Source: Arthrobacter subterraneus (lineage in GTDB: Bacteria; Actinomycetota; Actinomycetes; Actinomycetales; Micrococcaceae). Taken from it: 64,000 nucleotides of DNA. The translations under genes and the position numbers were made by a program. Shown one piece after another: positions 17,582-27,038 of this stretch (its first letter is position 1; every line of letters begins with the position of its first letter). Below the pieces are notes generated by a model. It was given only the letters and a program-made list of their open reading frames with translations. It made no database searches and was not told where the DNA came from. The stretch is from assembly GCF_900099735.1 (NCBI RefSeq), contig NZ_FNDT01000001.1, positions 551,722 through 615,721 of the forward strand, in the 5' to 3' direction.

Positions 17582-19023
17582 TCCTCGAGCGTGATGGCAG
17601 CAGGCAAACCTTCCTGGTCCGCGGACTACGCGGCGCCGGCAGCGCCCTGCGCCGCCAGCCGGTGGAAGCCTGGGCGGTGGCGGCCGCCGCCGCCGCGCTG
17701 TACACGGTCTTCTCGATCACCCAGTGGCACAGGTTCGACATCCCGTCCTGGGACCTCGGCATCTTCACCCAGCTCGCAAAGGCATACGCCGGCCTGGATG
17801 CGCCGATCGTTCCGATCAAGGGTCACGGGTTCAATCTCCTCGGCGACCATTTCCACCCGCTGCTAGTCCTCCTCGGGCCCGCCTATGCATTCTTCCCGTC
17901 CGCGCTCACGCTCCTGGTGGTGCAGAACCTGCTGGTGGGCTGGTCGGCCCTAGTGCTCACCCGGCTTGCCGTGAGGCACGTCGGCCGGATGCCCGGGCTG
18001 TTCCTCGGGGGCGCCTACGCCCTCTCCTGGGGCATCCAGTCCGCGGTTGCGGTGCAGTTCCACGAAGTGGCGCTCGCGCTGCCTCTGCTGGCGCTGGCAA
18101 TGGAGGCGTACATCGAAGGCAGGCTGCGCACCGCCGTCGTCGTCAGTGGGCTCCTGGTGTTCGTGAAGGAGGACATGGGGCTCACCGTGTTCGCGTTCGG
18201 GCTGGTGCTGGCCTGGCGCTTCCGGAGCCGTTACCTGGCCGGCCTGGGACTGGCTCTGTGGGGGCTCGCCTGGGTGGCGCTGTCCGTCGGCGTCATCCTG
18301 CCGGCGCTGAACAGCGGAGGCACCTACGACTATTCCGACCGTATCGACATAGACGCTCTCCTGGCGGACCCGCTTCCTACGCTGTTCGCCATGCTGACCG
18401 CCGAACAGAAATACGAGACGCTCTGGCTGCTGCTGCTCGCCGGCGGGTTCCTGTTCCTGCGTTCACCGCTCGCGTGGGTGATGCTGCCCACGCTGCTGTG
18501 GCGCTTCGCGGCAGCGAACGAGTCCTACTGGGGGCCCGGCTGGCACTACAACGCCGTGCTCATGCCCGTCCTGTTCGGTGCGTTGATCCACGCCATCCTG
18601 CTGGCCCGCCGCAGCAACCGCAGCTGGCTGCGGTCCTATAGCGCCGCCGTCGTGCCGGTTGTCACCGTGGTGGCGCTGATGCTTCTGCCGGGCCAGCCTC
18701 TCGCGGCGCTGTCAAAGCCGGAGACGTTCCAGCAGTCGCCGCGCTGGGATGCGGCGCACCGGATGATGGACCGGATCCCCGCAGGCTCGACCGTGGAGAC
18801 CGGCGTAGTGCTGATGCCGTACCTGGTGCCGGACACCGAGGTGTACTGGATCGGGAATGAGAACCCCGCGCCGGACTACCTCGTGGTGGACGCGGAGGAC
18901 TGGAGCTGGGGGCCCGTCCGCCCCGCCAGCGCCGAGCAGCATGCCGAAGAGACCTGGCCGGGCGAGGACTACACGCTGGTGTCCGATGAGGACGGTTACC
19001 AGCTGGTCCGGCGGGCGGGCTGA
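17578..19023 (+). CDS. DUF2079 polytopic membrane protein
   Basis: A 481-residue integral membrane protein with about nine to ten hydrophobic helices. It begins with a short cytosolic tail, and a loop early on has SWDLGIFTQLAKAYA and GDHFHPLLVLL, typical of DUF2079. The C-terminal ~120 residues form a soluble extracytoplasmic domain. The family is distantly related to GT-C glycosyltransferases using lipid-linked sugars; conserved Asp and His in the first loop fit that idea but activity is unproven. It overlaps the preceding gene by 4 bp. Confidence 0.8.
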   Translation: MILERDGSRQTFLVRGLRGAGSALRRQPVEAWAVAAAAAALYTVFSITQWHRFDIPSWDLGIFTQLAKAYAGLDAPIVPIKGHGFNLLGDHFHPLLVLLGPAYAFFPSALTLLVVQNLLVGWSALVLTRLAVRHVGRMPGLFLGGAYALSWGIQSAVAVQFHEVALALPLLALAMEAYIEGRLRTAVVVSGLLVFVKEDMGLTVFAFGLVLAWRFRSRYLAGLGLALWGLAWVALSVGVILPALNSGGTYDYSDRIDIDALLADPLPTLFAMLTAEQKYETLWLLLLAGGFLFLRSPLAWVMLPTLLWRFAAANESYWGPGWHYNAVLMPVLFGALIHAILLARRSNRSWLRSYSAAVVPVVTVVALMLLPGQPLAALSKPETFQQSPRWDAAHRMMDRIPAGSTVETGVVLMPYLVPDTEVYWIGNENPAPDYLVVDAEDWSWGPVRPASAEQHAEETWPGEDYTLVSDEDGYQLVRRAG

Positions 19024-19042
19024 TGCCCGGTAGCCTTGAATC

Positions 19043-19336
19043 ATGAGTTCGCAGCAACCTCCCGAGCGCCGTCAGGTCACCATCCGGCGGGCACCGAAGT
19101 TCGCCCCGTTCATGGGTCTGGGAGCGCTGATCGGGTTTATCGCCGCGCTGGTGATCGCCTACACCGGGCCGGCTGACCCGACCCTGACCCGCGAGTCCGT
19201 GCTGGGGTTCTTCACGGTGGTCCTCGCGCTGCCCGGGCTGCTGCTGGGCGGGCTGGTGGTGCTGCTGCTCGACTGGATCAGCGTCCGCCGCATGAAGGAA
19301 GCGACGGCGGAGCGCACCGACGACGACGACGCCTGA
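19043..19336 (+). CDS. Small two-helix membrane protein
   Basis: A 97-residue protein. A basic N-terminus (RRQVTIRRAPKFAPF) precedes a membrane helix at about 23-42, and a second helix lies at about 55-78. The C-terminus is charged and ends in an acidic run. It lies 19 bp after the DUF2079 gene and 123 bp before purF. The arrangement next to purF is common in Arthrobacter, but I do not recognise a function. Confidence 0.7.
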   Translation: MSSQQPPERRQVTIRRAPKFAPFMGLGALIGFIAALVIAYTGPADPTLTRESVLGFFTVVLALPGLLLGGLVVLLLDWISVRRMKEATAERTDDDDA

Positions 19337-19343
19337 CCCTCCG

Positions 19344-19406
19344 GAACTTTTGCGTACCTTTGGCGGCTTCGACCGTGCGCAACCCACCAGAGCTACACGA
19401 AAGTTC
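19344..19406. repeat. Family-I hairpin repeat upstream of purF
   Basis: Arms 19344-19369 and 19381-19406 pair with six differences in 26 positions, two of which allow G-U pairing in plus-strand RNA and two more in minus-strand RNA. Outer GAACTTTTGCGTA and inner TGGCGGCTT match the copies at 2152 and 3202, about 16 kb away. It follows the small membrane protein gene and may terminate it. Confidence 0.8.
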
Positions 19407-19459
19407 GCAACATAGCGCATCAGGAAGAGACCCCCGGTACGCCGTGAGAGAATGTAGCA

Positions 19460-21019
19460 ATGGTGCGCGGTGACGGACAGCTTTCCCACGATCTACTTCC
19501 CGGCGAAAAAGGCCCCCAGGATGCCTGTGGCGTCTTCGGCGTCTGGGCCCCCGGCGAGGAAGTCGCCAAACTCACGTATTACGGCCTGTATGCGCTGCAA
19601 CACCGTGGCCAGGAGTCCGCGGGCATAGCCACGAGCGACGGCACCCGCATCAACGTCTACAAGGACATGGGCCTGGTCTCCCAGGTTTTCGACGAAGCCA
19701 CGCTGAACACGCTCACCGGCCACATCTCCGTGGGTCATTGCCGTTACTCCACCACCGGGTCCTCGAACTGGGCCAACGCGCAGCCCACGCTCGGCGCCAC
19801 CGCCGCCGGAACCGTGGCCCTTGCCCATAACGGCAACCTCACCAACTCCGCCGAGCTGTACCAGATGGTCCTCAAACGCCACGGCAAGCCCCGCTCCGGC
19901 GAGATGGCGCAGGGCAACACCTCGGACACCGCGCTGGTCACCACCCTGCTCGACGGCGACGACGGCCGCTCGCTTGAAGACACTGCACTGGAGCTCCTGC
20001 CCACCATCGAGGGCGCATTCTGTTTCGTGTTCATGGATGAGGGCACGCTGTACGCGGCACGGGATCCGCACGGCGTCCGCCCGCTGGTGCTCGGCCGGCT
20101 GGAGCGCGGCTGGGTTGTCGCATCCGAGCAGGCTGCACTCGCCACGGTCGGCGCCAGCTTCATCCGGGAAATCGAACCGGGCGAGTTCATCGCCATCGAC
20201 GAGGGCGGTGTCCGCTCCCGCCGCTTCGCGCCGACCACGCGCGCCGGCTGCGTCTTCGAGTACGTGTACCTCGCCCGTCCCGACGCCGCCATCTCAGGCC
20301 GCTCGGTGTACGACTCACGGGTGGAGATGGGCCGCCAGCTGGCCCGGGAAAACCAGGCAGAGGCCGACGTCGTCATTCCCGTTCCCGAGTCAGGCACCCC
20401 TGCCGCTGTCGGTTTCGCGGAAGAGTCCGGAATTCCCTTTGCCCACGGCTTCGTCAAGAACGCCTACGTAGGGCGCACCTTCATCCAGCCCAGCCAGACG
20501 CTGCGCCAGCTCGGCATCCGGCTGAAGCTCAACGCGCTGGAGTCGGTGATCCGCGGCAAGCGGATTGTCGTCGTCGACGATTCGATTGTCCGCGGCAACA
20601 CCCAGCGCGCCGTGGTGCGCATGCTGCGCGAGGCCGGTGCCGCGGAAGTGCACGTGAAGATCTCCTCCCCGCCGGTGCGGTGGCCCTGCTTCTACGGCAT
20701 CGACTTCGCCTCCCGTGCCGAGCTGATCGCCAACGGCGCCGCCGTTGATGAGATCAGCAAGTCCATCGGAGCGGACAGCCTGGCCTATATCTCCGAAGAC
20801 GGAATGATCAACGCCACCCGGCAACCACGCGAGAAGCTGTGCACGGCCTGCTTCACCGGCGACTACCCCATCCAGTTGCCCGAGGAAGACCGCCGCGGCA
20901 AAAACCTCCTCGAGCGGGTTGATCCCGCCGAGAAATCCGGGGCCAACGGGTGCGATCCGGGTCCCGGCAACGAGCTCGAGACCCTCCTGACCGACGTAGA
21001 CAAGAAAGAGCGGGTATGA
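19460..21019 (+). CDS. purF: Amidophosphoribosyltransferase
   Basis: A 519-residue enzyme catalysing the first committed step of purine synthesis (PRPP + glutamine to phosphoribosylamine). A propeptide precedes the nucleophilic Cys 23 in DACGVFG. The PRPP loop is VVVDDSIVRGNTQ. The cysteines in CVFEYVYL, RWPCFYG and KLCTACF match the Fe-S-containing, propeptide-processed (Bacillus-type) form. The stop overlaps purM by 4 bp, so the two are coupled. Binding of nucleotide inhibitors is expected from the family. Confidence 0.96.
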   Translation: MVRGDGQLSHDLLPGEKGPQDACGVFGVWAPGEEVAKLTYYGLYALQHRGQESAGIATSDGTRINVYKDMGLVSQVFDEATLNTLTGHISVGHCRYSTTGSSNWANAQPTLGATAAGTVALAHNGNLTNSAELYQMVLKRHGKPRSGEMAQGNTSDTALVTTLLDGDDGRSLEDTALELLPTIEGAFCFVFMDEGTLYAARDPHGVRPLVLGRLERGWVVASEQAALATVGASFIREIEPGEFIAIDEGGVRSRRFAPTTRAGCVFEYVYLARPDAAISGRSVYDSRVEMGRQLARENQAEADVVIPVPESGTPAAVGFAEESGIPFAHGFVKNAYVGRTFIQPSQTLRQLGIRLKLNALESVIRGKRIVVVDDSIVRGNTQRAVVRMLREAGAAEVHVKISSPPVRWPCFYGIDFASRAELIANGAAVDEISKSIGADSLAYISEDGMINATRQPREKLCTACFTGDYPIQLPEEDRRGKNLLERVDPAEKSGANGCDPGPGNELETLLTDVDKKERV

Positions 21020-22143
21020 CCTCTTCCGACCCCATCACCTATGCAAGCGCCGGAGTGGACGTCGAAGCCGGCGACCGGGCGGTGGAGCTCATGAAGGACG
21101 CCGTCAAGGCCACCCACACGTCCAGCGTGGTGGGCGGCGTCGGCGGTTTCGCAGGTCTCTACGACGTGTCGCGGCTGCTCACCTACCGACGGCCGCTGCT
21201 CGCCACCTCCACCGACGGCGTGGGCACCAAGGTGGCCATCGCCCAGGCGATGGACATCCATGACACCATCGGCTTCGACCTCGTGGGCATGGTGGTGGAT
21301 GACATTGTGGTGGTCGGCGCGGAACCGCTGTACATGACCGACTACATCGCCTGCGGCAAAGTGGTACCGGAGCGGATCGCCGGGATTGTCCGGGGCATCG
21401 CAGCAGCCTGCTCGGTAGCGGGCACAGCCCTGGTGGGCGGCGAAACGGCCGAGCATCCGGGCCTCCTCGGCGAACACGAGTACGACGTCGCCGGCGCAGC
21501 TACCGGAGTGGTGGAAGCCGACGCACTGCTGGGCCCCGACCGCGTCCGGGAAGGCGACGTGATCATCGGCATGGCTTCCTCCGGGCTGCACTCCAACGGC
21601 TATTCCCTGGTCCGCCGGGTGATCAACCAGGCCGGTTGGGCACTGGACCGGCAGGTGTCGGAGCTGGGACGCACCCTGGGTGAGGAACTCCTGGAGCCCA
21701 CCCGCGTCTACGCCTCCGATTGCCTTGACCTTGCCCGGCACTTCCCTCTCGATTCCGACGGCGCCGTCCATGGTTTCAGCCACGTCACCGGCGGCGGTCT
21801 CGCTGCGAACCTCGCCCGGGTGCTGCCCCGCGGACTCGAAGCAACCGTGGACCGCTCAACGTGGTCACTCCCCCCGATCTTCAGCCTGGTTTCCGAGCTG
21901 GGCAGCGTGCCGCTGCCGGACCTTGAGCGCACGCTCAATCTCGGTGTCGGGATGGTCGCGGTGGTTTCCGCCGCAGGAGCCGACGACGCCGTTGCCCGCC
22001 TGAACGAGCGCGGCGTCCCTGCGTGGGTTATGGGCCAGGTAGGACAGGCTTCCGGCGAAGACACCGACGGCCCGGATTACGTACAGGGCGCCAAGGGCGT
22101 TGACGGCGGTGCGGTTCGGCTCGTCGGCGCATACGCGTCCTGA
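21016..22143 (+). CDS. purM: Phosphoribosylformylglycinamidine cyclo-ligase
   Basis: A 375-residue AIR synthase making aminoimidazole ribotide from FGAM with ATP. Motifs include GGFAGLYDV, TSTDGVGTKV, the ALVGGETAEHPG glycine-rich loop and GMASSGLHSNGYSLVRR. ATG 21016 is chosen because it overlaps the purF stop (ATGA) and the protein then starts MTSSDPITYASAGVD, as in homologues; a longer frame is spurious. A bidirectional terminator follows. Confidence 0.96.
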   Translation: MTSSDPITYASAGVDVEAGDRAVELMKDAVKATHTSSVVGGVGGFAGLYDVSRLLTYRRPLLATSTDGVGTKVAIAQAMDIHDTIGFDLVGMVVDDIVVVGAEPLYMTDYIACGKVVPERIAGIVRGIAAACSVAGTALVGGETAEHPGLLGEHEYDVAGAATGVVEADALLGPDRVREGDVIIGMASSGLHSNGYSLVRRVINQAGWALDRQVSELGRTLGEELLEPTRVYASDCLDLARHFPLDSDGAVHGFSHVTGGGLAANLARVLPRGLEATVDRSTWSLPPIFSLVSELGSVPLPDLERTLNLGVGMVAVVSAAGADDAVARLNERGVPAWVMGQVGQASGEDTDGPDYVQGAKGVDGGAVRLVGAYAS

Positions 22144-22180
22144 CCTGGTCCGGTACGCCCCGGACTTCCCCGACACAACA

Positions 22181-22222
22181 AGAACCAGCGGCCTGACAGA
22201 TTCTGTCCGGGCCGCTGGTTCT
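22181..22222. terminator. Bidirectional terminator between purM and DUF3073 gene
   Basis: A 13-bp perfect stem (AGAACCAGCGGCC at 22181 with its complement at 22210) encloses a 16-nt loop that contains a second small palindrome, GACAGA-TTCTGTC. The flanking genes are convergent. There is no long U-tract, so efficiency is uncertain. Confidence 0.75.
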
Positions 22223-22262
22223 CAAAGTATGGTGCGAGCCTTCAGCTCACAGGGAAGGGGAC

Positions 22263-22490
22263 TCAGCCGATGCGGCGGGTGCCGCCGTCGTCCTCTTCAT
22301 CATCAAACTGGTCCGCGTACTTGTCCTCATACGCCGAATAATCCGGCTCTACCGGATCATCATGGCGGGAGGCGCGACTACCGGGGCCCGTGAGCTCACG
22401 CTGGAGCGCCGAGTAGTCTGTGGACGGGCTGAAGTACTTCATGTCCCGTGCCTGCTTGGTGGCTTTCGCCTTCTGACGGCCGCGCCCCAT
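22263..22490 (-). CDS. DUF3073-family small acidic protein
   Basis: A 75-residue protein beginning MGRGRQKAKATKQARDMKYF, the diagnostic DUF3073 start, followed by an acidic tail with DDEEDDGG. The basic head and acidic tail suggest a nucleic-acid- or ribosome-associated role, but this is inference. The gene next to purM is conserved in many actinobacteria. It is convergent with purM. Confidence 0.88.
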   Translation of the reverse strand: MGRGRQKAKATKQARDMKYFSPSTDYSALQRELTGPGSRASRHDDPVEPDYSAYEDKYADQFDDEEDDGGTRRIG

Positions 22491-22765
22491 GGCGTGACCC
22501 CCTTTTTGCGTCGATCCGGAGGTGGTCGCGGAGCCTTCAGAGTTAAAGGCGCAGCGAGGCCCCGGAGTATCCGGTCAATGTGTCGTACCTATAGATTACA
22601 TGGTTTAACCGGTCCGTCGTGCGGAGCGGACCGGCGCGATCCGGCAACACGTGACAGACAATTCACCCATCATGCGGGAAGGCCCCATTGTTGACTAGAG
22701 TCGAGGGGTAATTTGGGAGAAAAAGCCGGCCCGTCACCCGGCAGGCCACGAGGGGGCAGTTCACT

Positions 22766-24304
22766 ATGAGCGATCAGCCGGACAAGCCGGAGGACGGCGA
22801 TGCCGCGCCGGGTGAACCGTCCACGTCGGAACCGCTCCTCAGCGCCGACGACGTTCATCTCCCGGAACCCGATGTTTCCCCCGAGGCTGTCGAGCCGGAA
22901 CTGAGCACTCCCGCCGACCAACTGCGCCTGGACGAGCCGACGCTTGGCGCCGCCGAGATCAGCGAGAACTCAGCGCAGGCCACGTCGCTGGACGAGGTGG
23001 CGGCAGAAGCCCGGTCGGTCGCCCGGGAAGCCGAAGAGGCAGGCACGCTTGCCACCGGCGCGCGAACGGGGGATGACCCCGCGGAGGCCGCCGCACCCGC
23101 CGGCACGGCTCCGGCCGGAGGGACTGCGGGTGATGTGGCGGAGCAGCAGGACGAGGCGGACTTGCCCGGCCCGGTTGAAGCAGCGGATGAGACGGAAGTA
23201 GCCGGCCCGGCTGGTCGGGTCGATTCGCACGATTCGGTTGAGGCGCCGGACCCGGCTGGCGCGCCCGAGGCACCGGCCCCGAAGGAGAACGACGGCGGGC
23301 AGAGCGACACCCCTCCTGGACTGGCCAGCCTCGCGGCGTCCGGCAGTGAACCAGCGTGAACGGGACAGGAACAGGACCAGTCCCGCTGGGATGCCCTGTT
23401 CGACGCCGGCCGGCATTCTGCGGCAACCGGCCTGCCGGTTGTCGCTGAGAGCACCCGTGAGCCGGCAGCCGACCCCGCGGACCTGCCGGCCGGTCTCCCC
23501 GCCGAGCCTGCCGCAGCCCCAGAGTCAGCAGCGAAAGGCGCCGAAGCTTCCGCCGCAGCCCGCAAGGCCACTGAAACCGCTGACGCGGCGCCTGAAACAC
23601 CCCCGGCAGCTCCTGACGCGGCACCCGAAACACCCTGGGCGCAGCCGTTCCCCGTCCAGGGGCCGCAGACTCCCGGCAGTCCTGTGCCACCGGTCGGCGG
23701 GCCCTATGGCCTTCCGCCGGCCGGCACGGAGCAGGCGTCGCCCACCCGGATTCGTGCACGGGCAGCTGACCGGTCCGTATCCGGCTCGAACCGCAAAAAG
23801 CTGCTCATCCTCGGCGCGGCAGGCCTGCTGCTGCTTGCGCTGCTGATTTTCGCCATCGTGAGCATTGTCAACGCACTGCGTGGGGACGACACCGGTAGGG
23901 GGGCAACCCCCGGCAGCACGCCCGGTGCCGACGGAATCATCGCCGAGAACATCTCGCCGCTGGAATTGGAGGCCGGTGCCTGCATCCTCGGCTTCGATGC
24001 GGCCAACGTCAGCGCGGACGTCACGACCGTCACCTGCACCACACCGCACAACGCCCAGCTGCTGGCGACCACAAGCCTGCCCGAGGACGCCGACTTCCCC
24101 GGCGAAGCCGCACTCAACGCCAGCGGCGACGAGCTGTGCAATTCAGTGCCGATCGACGAGGATGCGGCTGCCGGCTACTCCGGATTGACGCTGACACAGG
24201 TCACGCCTACCTCCGGAACCTGGGCGGAGGGCGACCGGCGCATCGACTGCTTCGTGGTATCCGACGAAGGCAACGTCATCACGGACACCCTCCTGGCTGA
24301 GTAA
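22766..24304 (+). pseudogene. Septum-formation-family membrane protein interrupted by one in-frame TGA
   Basis: A single reading frame of 513 codons is broken only at 23357-23359 (TGA). The first part (197 codons) is an acidic, Ala/Pro/Glu-rich region. The same composition continues in the same frame without another stop for about 145 codons after the TGA. A membrane helix follows (starting about 23797, LLILGAAGLLLLALLIF), then an extracytoplasmic domain resembling the Septum_form domain (PF13845), with Cys in GACILGFD, VTCTTPHN, DELCNS and RIDCFV. The only in-frame start after the TGA is a GTG at 23684, with no clear ribosome site. It could be a recent nonsense mutation, readthrough, a re-start product of 206 residues, or a sequencing error. 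Convergent with clpB. Confidence 0.75.
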
Positions 24305-24324
24305 ACCGGCCCCGGTCGCACCCC

Positions 24325-26922
24325 TTACGCGGGAACGCTGGAAACGCTCAGCGCCTCCGAACCATCCGCCGCGCGGTCCACCCGTACCTTGTCGCCGTCG
24401 TTGATTTCTCCGGAAAGCAGGCCGCGGGCAAGCCGGTCGCCGATCTCCCGCTGTACGAGCCTGCGCAGCGGACGGGCGCCGTACGCTGGGTCGAACCCGG
24501 TGAGCGCCAGCCACTCCCGCGCGGCGTCCGTCACGTCGAGTGTGAGCCTGCGTTCCTGGAGACGGGCGGCGAGCGACTGCACCTGCAGGTTCACGATCTG
24601 TGAAAGCTCCTCCAGGCTCAGTGCGTCAAACATGATGACATCATCGAGCCGGTTGAGGAACTCGGGCTTGAAGCTGATGTTCACCACCGACATGACGGCG
24701 TCCCTCCGGGCCGACTCGTCCAGCGTCGGGTCCACGAGGAACTGCGAACCGAGGTTCGAGGTCATCACGAGGATCACGTTGCGGAAGTCGACCGTGCGGC
24801 CCTGGCCGTCGGTGAGCCGACCGTCGTCGAGCACCTGGAGGAGGATGTCGAAGGCTTCCGGGTGCGCCTTCTCCACCTCATCGAGCAGCACCACGCTGTA
24901 CGGCCGGCGGCGGACAGCTTCGGTGAGCTGACCTCCCTCCTCGTAGCCGACGTAACCGGGAGGCGCACCGACCAGCCGCGCAACTGCATGCTTCTCCGAG
25001 TACTCCGACATATCGATCCGGACCATCGCCCGTTCATCGTCGAAGAGGAAATCGGCAAGTGCCTTTGCGAGCTCGGTCTTGCCCACGCCGGTCGGTCCAA
25101 GGAACAGGAAGGATCCGGTGGGGCGGTCCGGATCCGAGATTCCGGCGCGTGCCCGGCGGACCGCATCCGAGACGGAGGCGACAGCCTTCTTCTGGCCGAT
25201 CAGGCGGTTCCCGATGTTCTCCTCCATGTGCAGCAGCTTCTGGCTTTCGCCCTGCAGCATGCGTCCGGCCGGAATGCCCGTCCACGCCGAGATGACCTCC
25301 GCGATGTCCGACGCCGTGACCTCCTCCGCCACCATCAGCTCCGGCGAATCGGCCGAGCCTTCCTCCTCGGCCTGCGCCGTCTCGAGCTCGCGCTGCAGCT
25401 GCGGGATCTCACCGTAAAGAATGCGTGAAGCGTGTTCCAGATCTCCCTCACGCTGTGCGCGGTCAGCCTCCGAGCGCAGCTCGTCCAGCTTCGCCTTGAG
25501 GTCACCGACCCGGTTCAGCCCCGCCTTCTCCGCTTCCCAGCGGGCGTTGAGCGCGGCAAGTTCCTCCTTGCGGTCCGCCATGTCGGCACGCAGGGCCGCC
25601 AGTCGCTCCACTGACGCTTCATCGGATTCGCCCTCGAGCGCCAGTTCCTCCATGGTCAACCGGTCGACGGCGCGGCGCAGCTGATCGATTTCCTCCGGTG
25701 CGGAGTCGATTTCCATCCGCAACCGCGAGGCCGCCTCATCCACGAGGTCGATCGCCTTGTCCGGCAGCTGCCGGCCGGTGATGTACCGGTTGGACAGCGT
25801 GGCCGCGGCAACCAGGGCGGAGTCGGCAATGGAAACCTTGTGGTGCGCTTCGTAGCGCTCCTTGAGACCGCGCAGGATGCCGATCGTGTCCTGGACGCTC
25901 GGCTCGCCGATGTACACCTGCTGGAAGCGGCGCTCCAGGGCAGCATCCTTCTCGATATTCTCGCGGTACTCATCGAGCGTGGTGGCGCCGATCAGGCGGA
26001 GTTCCCCGCGGGCAAGCATGGGCTTGAGCATGTTGCCCGCGTCCATTGAACCTTCAGAGGCGCCGGCCCCGACGACGGTGTGCAGCTCATCGATGAAGGT
26101 GACAATCTGGCCGTTGGACGCCTTGATCTCCTCAAGGACGGCCTTGAGCCGCTCCTCGAACTCGCCGCGGTATTTCGCGCCGGCGATCATGGACCCGAGG
26201 TCGAGGCTGATGAGCGTCTTTCCCCGCAGGGACTCCGGCACGTCACCGGCGACCATCCGCTGGGCGAGGCCCTCAACCACGGCGGTCTTGCCGACGCCGG
26301 GCTCACCGATCAGTACCGGGTTGTTCTTGGTCCGCCGCGAGAGGACCTGGACCACGCGACGGATTTCGGTATCACGGCCGATGACCGGGTCCAGCTTCCC
26401 CGAACGCGCAATTTCGGTCAGGTCAACGCCGAACTTCTCGAGTGCCTGGAACGTGTTTTCGGGATCAGGGCTGGTGACACGCCGATCACCCCGCACGCCG
26501 GGAAGCGCCGCAAGCAGCGCCTCCCGTGAGGCGCCCTCCTCGCGGAGGATCCGCCCCGCGGCGCCGGAGTCCGCTGCGATGCCAAGGAGGAGGTGCTCCG
26601 TGGAGACATAGGTGTCACCGAGTGACTCCGCTTCCTGCTGGGCGGCGGCGATGACCTGCAGCATGGGGCGCGAGAACTGGGCCTGCGCGACGGAGGAGCC
26701 GGACGACGCCGGCATTGCCTTGATCGCGGTACTCGCCTTGACACTGACACTGTCCGCGCCCACTCCGGTAGCCGTGAGCAGCGCGACGGCCACGCCGTCG
26801 CGCTGGTCCATCAGGGCTTTGAGCAGATGCGCGGGCTCCACCTGCGGGTTGCCCGCGGTGGAGGCATTCGTAGCGGAAGCGGACAGCGCTTCCTGACTCT
26901 TGGTGGTGAACTTGGTGTCCAT
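24325..26922 (-). CDS. clpB: ATP-dependent disaggregase ClpB
   Basis: An 865-residue AAA+ chaperone that resolves protein aggregates with DnaK/DnaJ/GrpE. The N-terminal Clp repeat domain is followed by AAA1 ([21 protein letters not shown]), a coiled-coil middle domain at about 400-530, and AAA2 ([19 protein letters not shown]). ATG 26922 is chosen over an upstream start because GGAGG lies about 6 nt before it and [13 protein letters not shown] is the family start. A HspR-type inverted repeat lies about 30-55 bp upstream, linking it to the dnaK operon at 36-40 kb. Confidence 0.96.
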   Translation of the reverse strand: MDTKFTTKSQEALSASATNASTAGNPQVEPAHLLKALMDQRDGVAVALLTATGVGADSVSVKASTAIKAMPASSGSSVAQAQFSRPMLQVIAAAQQEAESLGDTYVSTEHLLLGIAADSGAAGRILREEGASREALLAALPGVRGDRRVTSPDPENTFQALEKFGVDLTEIARSGKLDPVIGRDTEIRRVVQVLSRRTKNNPVLIGEPGVGKTAVVEGLAQRMVAGDVPESLRGKTLISLDLGSMIAGAKYRGEFEERLKAVLEEIKASNGQIVTFIDELHTVVGAGASEGSMDAGNMLKPMLARGELRLIGATTLDEYRENIEKDAALERRFQQVYIGEPSVQDTIGILRGLKERYEAHHKVSIADSALVAAATLSNRYITGRQLPDKAIDLVDEAASRLRMEIDSAPEEIDQLRRAVDRLTMEELALEGESDEASVERLAALRADMADRKEELAALNARWEAEKAGLNRVGDLKAKLDELRSEADRAQREGDLEHASRILYGEIPQLQRELETAQAEEEGSADSPELMVAEEVTASDIAEVISAWTGIPAGRMLQGESQKLLHMEENIGNRLIGQKKAVASVSDAVRRARAGISDPDRPTGSFLFLGPTGVGKTELAKALADFLFDDERAMVRIDMSEYSEKHAVARLVGAPPGYVGYEEGGQLTEAVRRRPYSVVLLDEVEKAHPEAFDILLQVLDDGRLTDGQGRTVDFRNVILVMTSNLGSQFLVDPTLDESARRDAVMSVVNISFKPEFLNRLDDVIMFDALSLEELSQIVNLQVQSLAARLQERRLTLDVTDAAREWLALTGFDPAYGARPLRRLVQREIGDRLARGLLSGEINDGDKVRVDRAADGSEALSVSSVPA

Positions 26923-26945
26923 GGTGGCCTCCTGCGATAACACAA

Positions 26946-26980
26946 CGACTAAATTGAGTGTACTACGCTCAACTTAGTCG
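26946..26980 (-). promoter_or_regulatory. HspR operator (HAIR element) upstream of clpB
   Basis: ATTGAGT-N7-GCTCAAC at 26953-26973 matches the HAIR consensus CTTGAGT-N7-ACTCAAG with three differences. It lies inside a longer imperfect inverted repeat: CGACTAAATTGAG at 26946 pairs with CTCAACTTAGTCG at 26968, with one mismatch. Location upstream of a heat-shock gene and the presence of hspR in this window support the call. Confidence 0.8.
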
Positions 26981-27038
26981 CATAGAGCCATTCGACCCTT
27001 TTCTCTTCAGGCGAACCGCTCCGGCCATAGACAGCCCT

